Shown: piece by piece, positions 7,350-15,321 of the stretch
Position numbering within the stretch: the first letter of the stretch is position 1
Layout of the letters: each line of letters opens with the position of its first letter
DNA from: Marinobacter sp. BGYM27
Lineage (GTDB): Bacteria; Pseudomonadota; Gammaproteobacteria; Pseudomonadales; Oleiphilaceae
Reading direction: 5' to 3'
DNA length: 64,000 bases
Assembly (NCBI GenBank): GCA_025153445.1
Contig: JANZNS010000003.1
Location: 496,001-560,000 of the forward strand
Program-made: the position numbers and the translations under genes
The notes under the pieces: model-generated
What the model was told of the DNA's origin: nothing
Database searches by the model: none
What the model saw: only the letters and a program-made list of their open reading frames with translations

Positions 7350-7684
7350 CGAAAAGCCCTCTTTTGTTGTTAGGGAGCCGAAGCAGCCTGCAGCCGCTTT
7401 CCGCTCAGTTGCGCATACCAGGATGCGCCCTCATTCGATATATTACTATATTGTAGAACAATACAGCAGTCGTCAACAAAAATATGGCAACGTTGATCAA
7501 CAAGGCATCAACAAAAATGACCATCATGATCGACACGAGCCCCTCGTCAGATATCAACCACAGTCCATATTGGGCTGTGCTAGACTAGGCCGAATCGACC
7601 GAGTCGCAGATCTTTACTCTGCATATCAAGGGTTTCAGGCCGGTCAGCGCCCACCGATCAGCATCACGCGGACAAGAGCATCGA
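7350..7684. promoter_or_regulatory. divergent alkB / gntR promoter region
   Basis: A 335-base region with no gene. It is AT-rich around 7436-7520 compared with its surroundings and holds the FadR-type operator (7449-7463), a perfect 10-bp palindrome GTTGATCAAC (7492-7501), and an 11-bp direct repeat TCAACAAAAAT (7473-7483 and 7508-7518). Both promoters should lie here. Confidence 0.55.
7449..7463. promoter_or_regulatory. FadR-type GntR operator
   Basis: TATTGT-AGA-ACAATA is a perfect 6-bp-arm dyad. Its core TTGTAGAACAA (7451-7461) fits the FadR-subfamily consensus TNGTNNNACNA at every fixed position. The neighbouring regulator belongs to that subfamily, so this is its likely site, placed to control alkB and itself. 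Confidence 0.65.
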
Positions 7685-8362
7685 ATGGAGTTTCAGGTTC
7701 CCAACACCCTTGCCGAGCAAATAGCCAATTACCTGGCTGACAGGGTTATGACCGGGATAATCCGCCCGGGCGAGCGGATTCAGGAAGCCACTGTGGCGGC
7801 AGAACTGAGAGTCAGCCGGGCATCAGTCAAAGAGGCGTTGTACACGCTGGAGCGCTGGCATCTGGTGGATATCACGCCGCGCAAGGGCGCATCCGCAACC
7901 CGGCTAGATGCCCATCATGCGTCCGAGCTGTACGACGTCTACATGCATTTACTGATTATGCTGGCACGAAGGCTTACGGAGCGCTGGAAGGTGGAGGATC
8001 GTCCTCATCTGCTGGAAGCGATTGAGTCCGTAACCCATCGTCTCAATGCCGGAACACCGGATGTTGCCGCCGTGGTCCAGGCCAGTTTTGACGTGATGGA
8101 TGCCTGCTGCAATGTGGTCAGAAACCCTTATCTGACTGAAGCCCTGGCGAACTTCAAGCCAGCGGTCAGCCGCACCTATTACTTCTGTGCAGACCGCTAC
8201 AAGCAAGATCTCGACAGTACCGGGATGTTTTTCGGGCAGCTGACCACCGCCGTGCTGGCAAGGGATGCTGACGGCGCTGAACAGCGCATTGTCGAGTTTG
8301 CAAACCACCAGAAAGCATTACTGTTGGCAGCCCTGCCTGATCCACTGAAAACAGGCGCCTAG
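7685..8362 (+). CDS. GntR-family regulator (FadR/FCD subfamily)
   Basis: A 225-residue DNA-binding protein. An N-terminal winged helix-turn-helix (about residues 8-70) has the GntR signature IRPGERIQEATVAAELRVSR followed by VKEALYTLE. The C-terminal all-helical FCD domain (about 78-215) binds an effector, often an organic acid or acyl group. It lies divergent from alkB, an arrangement known from other alkane degraders, and a FadR-subfamily operator sits between them, so it probably controls alkB. Whether it represses or activates, and its ligand, cannot be read. The ATG at 7685 is preceded by a weak ribosome site. The next gene is convergent, ten bases away. Confidence 0.88.
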   Translation: MEFQVPNTLAEQIANYLADRVMTGIIRPGERIQEATVAAELRVSRASVKEALYTLERWHLVDITPRKGASATRLDAHHASELYDVYMHLLIMLARRLTERWKVEDRPHLLEAIESVTHRLNAGTPDVAAVVQASFDVMDACCNVVRNPYLTEALANFKPAVSRTYYFCADRYKQDLDSTGMFFGQLTTAVLARDADGAEQRIVEFANHQKALLLAALPDPLKTGA

Positions 8363-8371
8363 TCCGCCTGA

Positions 8372-8842
8372 TTAAATGCCGCCGGCCACCTCTGTCAGCA
8401 CAACGCCACCAATGCGCCATTCACCGGTGCCTTGCGGCTCCATGCGATAGTAGGCATCCCAGTAGTGCCCTTGCGGCCCCACTAACTGAACCCTTTGCAC
8501 CAGAAAGCCCGGATGGGGTACTTGCTCACGGAATCTCACGGTGACCGCCTGAAATACCGCCGGATACCGCCGTTTGACCATATCGGAAAAGGCACTGGCA
8601 CTGGAAAAGCCGTTCCGGATCGCGGGCGAAGCGTAGCTGAATGCCCGCTCCTGATCATCATTGGCAAAGGCATCAAGCTGCGCTGAGATCACCCTTTCGA
8701 TCGCCGCCACTGCATCTGCCTCGCGCAGGCTATCATCCGCAGACACACCGGTAGCTGAAAACGCGCCAAGCAGAGCCAAGGTCGCTATCAGAAGGCCGCC
8801 TGGTAGCCGTCTGCCGAACAGAATCCGTATGCGGTGGATCAT
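8372..8842 (-). CDS. secreted DUF4864 protein
   Basis: A 156-residue protein with an N-terminal hydrophobic segment (about residues 10-34, FGRRLPGGLLIATLALLGAF), then a DUF4864 domain: VISAQLDAFANDDQERAF, ASPAIRNGF, MVKRRYPAVF and WRIGGVVL are its usual blocks. The fold is expected to be NTF2-like; function is unknown. Two consecutive ATG codons (8845 and 8842) follow GGAGG; 8842 is chosen because the spacing of seven bases is better, giving MIHRIRIL. It is convergent with the GntR gene and divergent from the solute-binding protein, so it is probably transcribed alone. Confidence 0.75.
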   Translation of the reverse strand: MIHRIRILFGRRLPGGLLIATLALLGAFSATGVSADDSLREADAVAAIERVISAQLDAFANDDQERAFSYASPAIRNGFSSASAFSDMVKRRYPAVFQAVTVRFREQVPHPGFLVQRVQLVGPQGHYWDAYYRMEPQGTGEWRIGGVVLTEVAGGI

Positions 8843-8998
8843 CATAGTACCTCCGCTGGGTAAAGAGTTGAGAACGGGCCACGCATGGCACATCAGGCGT
8901 TCTCCATGTGTTCAAGTTTAGACGCATCATTCATCAGGAGTACGATTGAAGAGTGCCGACAGATGAATTTAACAATGGCGCTACTGCTGTGTCCCTTT

Positions 8999-9071
8999 TT
9001 ATGACATATTCTTGCTATAGCCATTAACCGTGGCAGCGGAATTTATCCACTAGTCAGGATCTGAATCAGTC
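8999..9071 (+). promoter_or_regulatory. probable promoter region of the solute-binding protein
   Basis: The stretch TTATGACATATTCTTGCTATAG (within 8999-9021) is the most promoter-like part of the 229-base gap between DUF4864 and the next gene, with ATGACA and CTATAG at roughly promoter spacing. The call is weak. Confidence 0.25.
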
Positions 9072-9857
9072 ATGATGACCACATTTTGTCGATGGGGTTT
9101 TGTGAGCGCGCTCTGGGCGTTAGCCGTGCCCGGTTTTGCCGTCTGCTCCGCATCGCCTCCATCGACTGAAAGTGGCACGCCAACCTCACAGATTTTATTC
9201 AATATCGCGCCTGGCGGTTACCCACCCTACACTGTCATCAACTCCGATGGCTCGGTTTCGGGCATTATGTGGGACGTGATGACGACCATAGCCAGTGCTA
9301 ACGGCCTGAGCGTTGAAGCACGTCAGATCCCATCCAAACGCGTTGATAACTTTATGCTTTCCGGCGAGCTTGATGCGACCATGCGCGCCATTGAGTGGAC
9401 CCATAAGCCGGAGCAGTTTGCCTTTACCGAAGGCGTGCTAAAAGCCCAGGATGTGATTTTCAGCACTCGAAAACGGCCGCTGGCGCTGAACTCGATAGAC
9501 GATCTCGAGGGCACGATACTGCTGAAGCATCTGGGGTTTAGCTATCCGATGCTGGAAGCCCACCTGAAAGCTGGCACTATCCGCTCGATCGATGTGCCTG
9601 ATGGACAGACCATGTTCCGGCGATTGGCCGGCGCAGAGCGTTTTAATGGCCTGGTTTTCAACAGGCGAGCCGGCGAATGGATCATTCAGCACAATAACTG
9701 GCAGGATACGTTCATCAAGGAGCCGCTAGTGCTGGGGGAAACCGACTACCGGCTCATGTTCTCGCCCCAATGGCGCCCCATGCTGAGCTGCTTCGACGAA
9801 ACCCTGCTCCAGATCAAGCAGGACGGGCTGCTGGACAGCATTCTGGCCCGATACTGA
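9072..9857 (+). CDS. periplasmic solute-binding protein, SBP_bac_3 family
   Basis: A 261-residue protein with a signal peptide (about residues 1-25) and the two-lobed family 3 solute-binding fold: the start of lobe one (FNIAPGGYPPYTVINSDGS), GIMWDVMTTIASANG, and the block ELDATMRAIEWTHKPEQFAF typical of amino-acid binding proteins. No permease or ATPase is adjacent, so it may be an orphan binding protein, or serve a sensor instead of a transporter. The usual arginine/aspartate ligand pattern for alpha-amino acids is not obvious (RAIEWT replaces the usual AGI/T motif), so the ligand is open. The start has two adjacent ATGs; the first is used. Transcribed alone. Confidence 0.75.
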   Translation: MMTTFCRWGFVSALWALAVPGFAVCSASPPSTESGTPTSQILFNIAPGGYPPYTVINSDGSVSGIMWDVMTTIASANGLSVEARQIPSKRVDNFMLSGELDATMRAIEWTHKPEQFAFTEGVLKAQDVIFSTRKRPLALNSIDDLEGTILLKHLGFSYPMLEAHLKAGTIRSIDVPDGQTMFRRLAGAERFNGLVFNRRAGEWIIQHNNWQDTFIKEPLVLGETDYRLMFSPQWRPMLSCFDETLLQIKQDGLLDSILARY

Positions 9858-10101
9858 CGGCGCACTTACGCCACCACCCTCCGCTTCTGGTGAGTTCGCC
9901 CCCACCTTAAACTCGTGAATCCGTTCACAGACCTGACAGAACCAAGCCGATACTGTAACGGTCTGTAACACCGCTTCGCGAGAGCAGTCCGAGGCGCATC
10001 ACGGAACTGACGTTTACAACGAAACTAAAAATATAACGATAAAAATAAACTCGACACCGGCCGGCTATCGCTGACTGGCACGGGTACAGGGACTGACTAT
10101 C

Positions 10102-11097
10102 ATGACTGGACTGCGACGCGTCTCGTTAAGCGTACCACTCGTTCTTATCTCTCCATTTGCGGCCGCCGAAATTCAGGCGCTGGATGACCAGACCATGAGC
10201 CGGGTGACAGGCCAGGCCGGGGTCACGATCGAACTGGAAACCCGCGTTGATCTGGACAGATTTTCCTACATCGATGAAGGCCGCCTGAGCATCTATGACC
10301 TCAGCCTTTCCGATCCCGATGGCACGGCACTGGACAACATGAAGCTGACCATCGATGTCGCCGGTGACGGTGAAGTGCTGGAGCACGGTTTCTCGGAAAT
10401 TGCCCGGCGGGCAAGTACCGGCCAGCTCTCCACCGCCAACCCGGATGTGGCCGATGCCCTGAGCAAATACGCCGTAGGCGGCAACTTTGGCAAGCAGTTC
10501 AACAGCGGTGATCTGGTCATTCACCTCGGCCCCACAGACGCAGGCAACCCGGCATCACTGGAAGAGTACCTGCACGCCATCGACTTCCAGCTGCAAATTG
10601 GCGAAGTCCGCGCTGAAGGCGCCACCGACAGCACCACACTGTTCTCCAATATCCGGCTTGACGGTTACATCGGTCCGACGGATATCGTCGTGCGCAACGG
10701 CGGCGACACGACTCGTGTGCTGGCCAACGGCAACACCGTATCCAACTCGGAACTGCAGTTCGACACGCATTTTGAGATCAGCAACGGCTCTCTCGACTGG
10801 GACGTTGGTGATGTGATTCTGCTATTCAATTTTGCAGGTGTCGGCATTGAGGATCTGGCCATTCATAACCGTCGTGGCGACGATACGGAAGGTCACTTTG
10901 GCATGGCCAGCGCGACGGCCAAATTGTCCAGAGGCACCAGCGGTTCCTCCGGACAAGAGGGCTTGTCGATTCACGATGTGGAATTCCGTGCAGACATCGA
11001 CATGCCGGTTTTCAACATCGGTGGCACCAGTATTGGCGAGGTCTACTTCACAGACTTCGTGATCAGCAATACCTCAATGATGGTTTACGGACACTGA
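10102..11097 (+). CDS. DUF6160-like exported protein
   Basis: A 331-residue protein with a signal peptide (about residues 1-22) and, just after it, IQALDDQTMSRVTGQAGVTI. This 'L.DD..M..VTGQAG' opening is typical of DUF6160-type proteins of marine gammaproteobacteria. The rest is acidic and rich in short beta-strand-like repeats (DLVIHLG, DIVVRNG, LSIHDVEFRADIDM), consistent with an extended beta-structure, perhaps a surface or pilus-associated component; function is unknown. No partner genes are adjacent. The gene is followed by a perfect 13-bp hairpin before the convergent glucosylglycerate unit. Confidence 0.6.
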   Translation: MTGLRRVSLSVPLVLISPFAAAEIQALDDQTMSRVTGQAGVTIELETRVDLDRFSYIDEGRLSIYDLSLSDPDGTALDNMKLTIDVAGDGEVLEHGFSEIARRASTGQLSTANPDVADALSKYAVGGNFGKQFNSGDLVIHLGPTDAGNPASLEEYLHAIDFQLQIGEVRAEGATDSTTLFSNIRLDGYIGPTDIVVRNGGDTTRVLANGNTVSNSELQFDTHFEISNGSLDWDVGDVILLFNFAGVGIEDLAIHNRRGDDTEGHFGMASATAKLSRGTSGSSGQEGLSIHDVEFRADIDMPVFNIGGTSIGEVYFTDFVISNTSMMVYGH

Positions 11098-11120
11098 TAT
11101 ACGAGCAATCCAGACATTAA

Positions 11121-11150
11121 TCACCAGCGTTCCAACCGGAACGCTGGTGA
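11121..11150. terminator. perfect hairpin between convergent genes
   Basis: TCACCAGCGTTCC (11121-11133) pairs perfectly with GGAACGCTGGTGA (11138-11150) around a four-base loop. No long T-tract follows, so termination is likely but not certain. Confidence 0.6.
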
Positions 11151-11182
11151 TGCCACCCTCCCTTCCCAAGGCATTCAGCCAA

Positions 11183-12928
11183 TCAAGACCGGTTCGACAG
11201 CCAGACAAACTCAAATGGCGCCAGCGTTACACTCGCGCCCCGCTCCTGAAATGACGTCCTGCTGACAATATCCAGCCACTCATCAGTGGAAATAAGGTTC
11301 AGCTCGGACAGATTGAAGACCTGCTCCTGCCCCGAAATATTGTGGATCGCAAATATGCTCTGACGCCGATCGACACTCTGACGCCAGAAAGCAAACAACC
11401 CATCCCCAAGATGTAAGGTGTATTGGGTCGCATTGGGATGAAACGCAGCCTGACGGGTGCGTATCGACAACAAGCGGCGCAGGGTTGTGAACACATCCCG
11501 GTGATGAGTATCCGACGCCAGCAGGTTCTCCAGCTCATCGGCGTCCCATACATGGCGATTAATGGAACGGTTCTGGCCGGTATGCTCCACCCGGTCATCG
11601 TCATTTCGGGTCGCCAGCAGGCTGTGAATATAAAACGCCGGGATGCCCTCCAGCGCCATCATGATCGCGTGAGCGCAAACAAACCGGGCCAGTTGATGGC
11701 CGTCAACGCCATCCGCTTCGGTTCGTTCCATTGCATCCCACAGGCTGATATTGATTTCGTAGGGCCGCACTTCGCCGGACGCACCGGTTCGGCTTGTGAC
11801 GCGAGCGCCAGATGCGACCAGTGTGCTGATCATCCGGTCGCTTTCTTCATCGCTTAGCAGGCCCTCGACCGGGCGCAGGCCAATACCGTCATGAGAGGCC
11901 AGAAAATTGAGATAGGCAGTGCCCTGCTGAGCCGGCGGCATCGTCATCAGCCAGTGCTTCAGATGCTGGCAATTGCCACTCAGCATGGTGTGCAACAACA
12001 GGGGCGGCAGCGAGAAGTTATAGATCAGGTGCGCCTCGTTGGCATTACCGAAATAGGTCAGGTTTTCCTGGTTGGGGATATTGGTTTCGGTGACGATCAC
12101 CGCATCCGGCTGACGGTGTTCAATCAGCAGACGCAGCAAACGGATCACTTCGTGGGTTTCCGGCAGATTGATACAGGGGCCGCCCGGCACCTTCCACAGA
12201 AACGCCACGGCATCCAGCCTGAACCAGCGCATGCCCTTATCGAGGTACAGCCGGATGATACCGAGAAACTCCAGCAATACGTCCGGGTTGGCGAAATCAA
12301 GATCCACCTGGTCATGACTGAAAGTGCACCACACGTGCCTTTCACCATTCACTGTTTCTACCGCACGCAGCAATGGTGACGTACGAGGTCGCACCACGGC
12401 GCTCAAATCATCATCTTCGCTGGCTTCAACAAAATAGCGGTGCCCCGGTGCCCGACCTGCTTTGTAGTTTTCGAACCACAAACTGCGACTCGAGCAGTGA
12501 TTGATCACCAGATCCGTCATGACCTGAAAGCCTGACGAAAGATGGGTCAGATCATCCCAATCACCGAGCGACGGGTTGACTGTGGAATAGTCCATCACGG
12601 CAAAACCATCATCAGAGCTGTAGGGAAAAAACGGCAGCACATGGACCGTTGAGATCATCCCGGCTGCCAGGTTGCGCCGACAGAAGGCATTCAAAGTCTG
12701 GAGCGGCGCTTCACCGTCGCGCCTGATGGTATCGCCATAGGTAATCAGCAAGGCGTCACCCGCATTCCACAGGTTGCGATGCGGCGTTGGCGACGGCGCG
12801 GTTTTCGCCAGGTCGAATGTCGCCAGGCACTGATCAACCAGTGCATCGAGGTTTTCGCCCGGGTACAGACATTCAAGATGCGCTTTCAATCGCGATGCCA
12901 GTGACGGCACTGTCTCGGCTTCTGTCAT
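11183..12928 (-). CDS. GH13_18 phosphorylase, probably glucosylglycerate phosphorylase
   Basis: A 581-residue (alpha/beta)8-barrel enzyme of the sucrose-phosphorylase type (GH13 subfamily 18). The catalytic residues can be placed: nucleophile D239 (WFRLDAVAF), acid/base E281 (IVTETNIPN) and transition-state stabiliser D347 (LASHDGIG), with the early HVLPFFPYSSDDGFAVMDY block characteristic of the subfamily. Subfamily members cleave sucrose, sucrose 6-phosphate or glucosylglycerate with phosphate. Here the two upstream genes make glucosylglycerate, so glucosylglycerate phosphorylase (releasing glucose 1-phosphate and D-glycerate) is by far the best fit; specificity itself is inferred from context. 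It would let the cell recover carbon after salt stress is relieved. It is last of the three-gene minus-strand unit, 14 bases after gpgS. Confidence 0.82.
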   Translation of the reverse strand: MTEAETVPSLASRLKAHLECLYPGENLDALVDQCLATFDLAKTAPSPTPHRNLWNAGDALLITYGDTIRRDGEAPLQTLNAFCRRNLAAGMISTVHVLPFFPYSSDDGFAVMDYSTVNPSLGDWDDLTHLSSGFQVMTDLVINHCSSRSLWFENYKAGRAPGHRYFVEASEDDDLSAVVRPRTSPLLRAVETVNGERHVWCTFSHDQVDLDFANPDVLLEFLGIIRLYLDKGMRWFRLDAVAFLWKVPGGPCINLPETHEVIRLLRLLIEHRQPDAVIVTETNIPNQENLTYFGNANEAHLIYNFSLPPLLLHTMLSGNCQHLKHWLMTMPPAQQGTAYLNFLASHDGIGLRPVEGLLSDEESDRMISTLVASGARVTSRTGASGEVRPYEINISLWDAMERTEADGVDGHQLARFVCAHAIMMALEGIPAFYIHSLLATRNDDDRVEHTGQNRSINRHVWDADELENLLASDTHHRDVFTTLRRLLSIRTRQAAFHPNATQYTLHLGDGLFAFWRQSVDRRQSIFAIHNISGQEQVFNLSELNLISTDEWLDIVSRTSFQERGASVTLAPFEFVWLSNRS

Positions 12929-12942
12929 GGCGCAAACTCCTC

Positions 12943-14193
12943 TTAAGCATCGCTCGGTGCGCGTTGCACTGACTCACCGTGCTCGCGCAAATCATCTTCA
13001 ACCGCATCATGCAACTGGGTCATGACCCCCGGAAACGCGCTGGCAACGCGCCCCCAGGAGGAAATAAACGGCGCTTCCATAGGGTTGTCGAGAAAGTACT
13101 CGCCCGCTTTCATGATGTTGCGGGCAAATAGCTCAACAGCCTGTTCTTCCTGATGCACATCAAAGCTGAGGCCGTTGATTTCGGCGTCGTTGCGGTAGGT
13201 TTCCACAAAATCCAGCGCAATCCGGAAATAGGTCGCCTTGATAGTGCGGAAGGACTCATGGGTAAACACGATGCCATTGGTGGCCAGCTTACGGAAAATG
13301 GCCTTGGTGATATCAATCGACATTTTGGACAGGCCACCGCTTTCATCTTCCGGCGACAGAATCTGGTGTTTGTGATCGTAATTGTCTGCGATATCGACCT
13401 GACACAGCCGGTTGGTGCTGTAGTTGCGCTTCATTTCGCTCAGCACACCAATCTCCAATCCCCAGTCACTGGGAATCCGGATGTCCGTCATCACATCTTT
13501 GCGGAAAGAGAACTCGCCAGAGAGCGGGTAGCGATAGCTGTCGAGATAGTCGAGGTAATCGAGATTGCCGAGCACTTTCTTGAGTGCCCGCAGCAGGGGT
13601 GTCACCAGCAGACGGCTGACGCGTCCGTTCAGTTTGCCGTCAGCAACCCGCGCATAGTAGCCCTTGCAGAATTCATAGTTGAAGTTGGGATTGGCCACCG
13701 GATAAATCAGCCGCGCCAGCAGCTCACGGTCATAGGTCACAATATCGCAGTCATGCAATGCGATGGATTCGGCGCGGCCGGACGCCAGCACATACCCCAT
13801 ACAGAACCACACATTACGGCCTTTACCCGGCTCTGTCGGCGCCAGCTCTTCGCCTTTGAGATCGCGGTCGATCTGGCGCAGCCGGGGGCCGTCGTTCCAG
13901 AGCACCCGATGGCGCTGCGGCAAAGCCGAGAAGAATTCCAGCGCATGGTGGTACTGTGCCTCTGTCGCCCGATCAAGGCCGATAACGATCTCGCTCAGGT
14001 ACGGCACCTTTTTCAGGTGCTCGAGAATCCTGGGCATGGCCTCTGTTTCGAGTTCCGAATACAGGCATGGCAGAATCAACGCCATCGGCCGGCTTTTCGA
14101 GAAACGGACCAGCTCTGCTTCAATGTCTTCCAGCGGTCGCTTCGAAAGATTGTGGAGTGTTGTGACAATGCCGTTCTGGTAGAAGTCACCCAT
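12943..14193 (-). CDS. gpgS: glucosyl-3-phosphoglycerate synthase
   Basis: A 416-residue GT81-family glycosyltransferase that joins glucose from an NDP-glucose to 3-phosphoglycerate. The metal-binding DxD motif is DCD at 148-150 (SIALHDCDIVTYD), preceded by the GT-A fold opening MALILPCLYSELETEAMP and GKGRNVWFCMGYVLASG. The conserved YPLSGEFSFRKD and WGLEIGVLSEM blocks also fit. It is the middle gene of a tight unit, nine bases after the phosphatase gene and 14 bases before the phosphorylase gene, which supports the glucosylglycerate assignment over mannosylglycerate. The pathway supplies glucosylglycerate, a compatible solute used under salt stress or nitrogen limitation. Confidence 0.9.
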   Translation of the reverse strand: MGDFYQNGIVTTLHNLSKRPLEDIEAELVRFSKSRPMALILPCLYSELETEAMPRILEHLKKVPYLSEIVIGLDRATEAQYHHALEFFSALPQRHRVLWNDGPRLRQIDRDLKGEELAPTEPGKGRNVWFCMGYVLASGRAESIALHDCDIVTYDRELLARLIYPVANPNFNYEFCKGYYARVADGKLNGRVSRLLVTPLLRALKKVLGNLDYLDYLDSYRYPLSGEFSFRKDVMTDIRIPSDWGLEIGVLSEMKRNYSTNRLCQVDIADNYDHKHQILSPEDESGGLSKMSIDITKAIFRKLATNGIVFTHESFRTIKATYFRIALDFVETYRNDAEINGLSFDVHQEEQAVELFARNIMKAGEYFLDNPMEAPFISSWGRVASAFPGVMTQLHDAVEDDLREHGESVQRAPSDA

Positions 14194-14202
14194 GACATAC
14201 CC

Positions 14203-15045
14203 TCATTCTGGTTTACCCTGGCTGGCAATGTCGACGCCATACTTCGACAACACTGATGACACCGCATTCGCCCAGCCTTCCGGGCCGTATGAAGAGGTAA
14301 TGCACACATCGGGCCGGTTCGGGATCACAGGTGGTGCGTGCACCGGCGAGCGCACCAATATCGGGATATCAGCTGCAGCCAGCATGTCGACGTCGTTATC
14401 GCTGTCGCCCAGTGCCAGTGAGGTGACCGCGCCGCCGAAGGCGTTCTGATAAACCGCGAGCAACCAACTCATGGCCTGACCTTTATCGCAGGCCCCAATC
14501 ACATGAACGAAGCGCCCGCCCCGGACAAGGCGCAGATTGAGCGCATCCAGATCAAGCGCGCACTTTTTCAGTGCATCCTCAGTATCCAGCCAGACCAGGG
14601 GTTCGCTGAACTCTCTTTGCGACGCCAGGCGCGCTTCTTTGCGCCCGAGGCCGGTGCGTTCAACGATCTCTTCCAGCCCCATCTCGGACAGGCCCCGGAA
14701 CACATAGCGGCTGCGTAACCCGTAAAGCCTTTCCAGAATGTCTGCCCGTGCGATCGACATCACCTTGCAACGCATGCCGTCATGGGCGCGAGCGTCCGGT
14801 GGCAGTGGCAACGTCGTGTTATCGGGAAACCAGACTGCCGCGCCATTCTCTACGATAAACGGTTGCTCCAGCCCCATGGCGGCCTGCAACTGAAGCACCT
14901 CCGCCCGGGTCTTGCTGGTATTGAACACGCAAGGAACACCGGCGGCCTGCGCTGCCTCCCATACCGGTCGCGCCGCTGCGCAGGAATATGAAAAATGATC
15001 GAGCAGCGTACCGTCCAGGTCCGTGAAAATAACCAGCCTTGCCAT
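14203..15045 (-). CDS. gpgP: glucosyl-3-phosphoglycerate phosphatase (MPGP-type HAD)
   Basis: A 280-residue HAD superfamily IIB phosphatase of the mannosyl-3-phosphoglycerate phosphatase group. Motif I is FTDLDGTLLD with the nucleophile D9 and acid D11; motif II is FNTSKTRAEV; motif IV is LGDSDNDVDML near the C-terminus. It removes phosphate from glucosyl-3-phosphoglycerate made by the adjacent gpgS, yielding glucosylglycerate. Family members accept mannosyl- or glucosyl-phosphoglycerate, so the neighbour decides the call. Start 15045 is chosen for GGGAGG seven bases upstream; an in-frame ATG at 15063 is less well placed. It is the first gene of the unit, so its promoter should be in 15046-15321, shared with the divergent flippase-like gene. 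Confidence 0.83.
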   Translation of the reverse strand: MARLVIFTDLDGTLLDHFSYSCAAARPVWEAAQAAGVPCVFNTSKTRAEVLQLQAAMGLEQPFIVENGAAVWFPDNTTLPLPPDARAHDGMRCKVMSIARADILERLYGLRSRYVFRGLSEMGLEEIVERTGLGRKEARLASQREFSEPLVWLDTEDALKKCALDLDALNLRLVRGGRFVHVIGACDKGQAMSWLLAVYQNAFGGAVTSLALGDSDNDVDMLAAADIPILVRSPVHAPPVIPNRPDVCITSSYGPEGWANAVSSVLSKYGVDIASQGKPE

Positions 15046-15321
15046 GGGTTTGCCTCCCTGCATTCAGATGAATTGATTTGCCGCCGGCATTCGCATCACC
15101 TCAGGTGATGCCTGCACCTGCCCAAAATTCCGACAACTCGCAGAACCAGCAATGCAAGGTAGACGCCAGCATTGGGAAAATGGGCATTTTTTATGTGACG
15201 GCCATAGCGGGTGTCCCCCGCCGGTTACCAACAGTTCATGGTATACGCGCTTGCCAGCGCCCCCCGCATTCGCAGTAAACTGCCCGCTCCCGGCCCAACA
15301 AGGATCTCTGACCCGAGCGTC
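15046..15321. promoter_or_regulatory. divergent promoter region, gpgP / flippase-like gene
   Basis: A 276-base region between divergent starts, with no gene and no clear operator. It must hold the promoters of both units. CATCACCTCAGGTGATG (15105-15121) is a perfect dyad (CATCACCT/AGGTGATG around one base) close to the gpgP side, and could be an operator or a hairpin in the gpgP leader. Confidence 0.4.

Noticed and set aside
13153-14256. Long plus-strand frame opposite gpgS (367 codons)
   Set aside because: Antisense to a well-supported gene; composition is a mirror of gpgS codons and no ribosome site is present.
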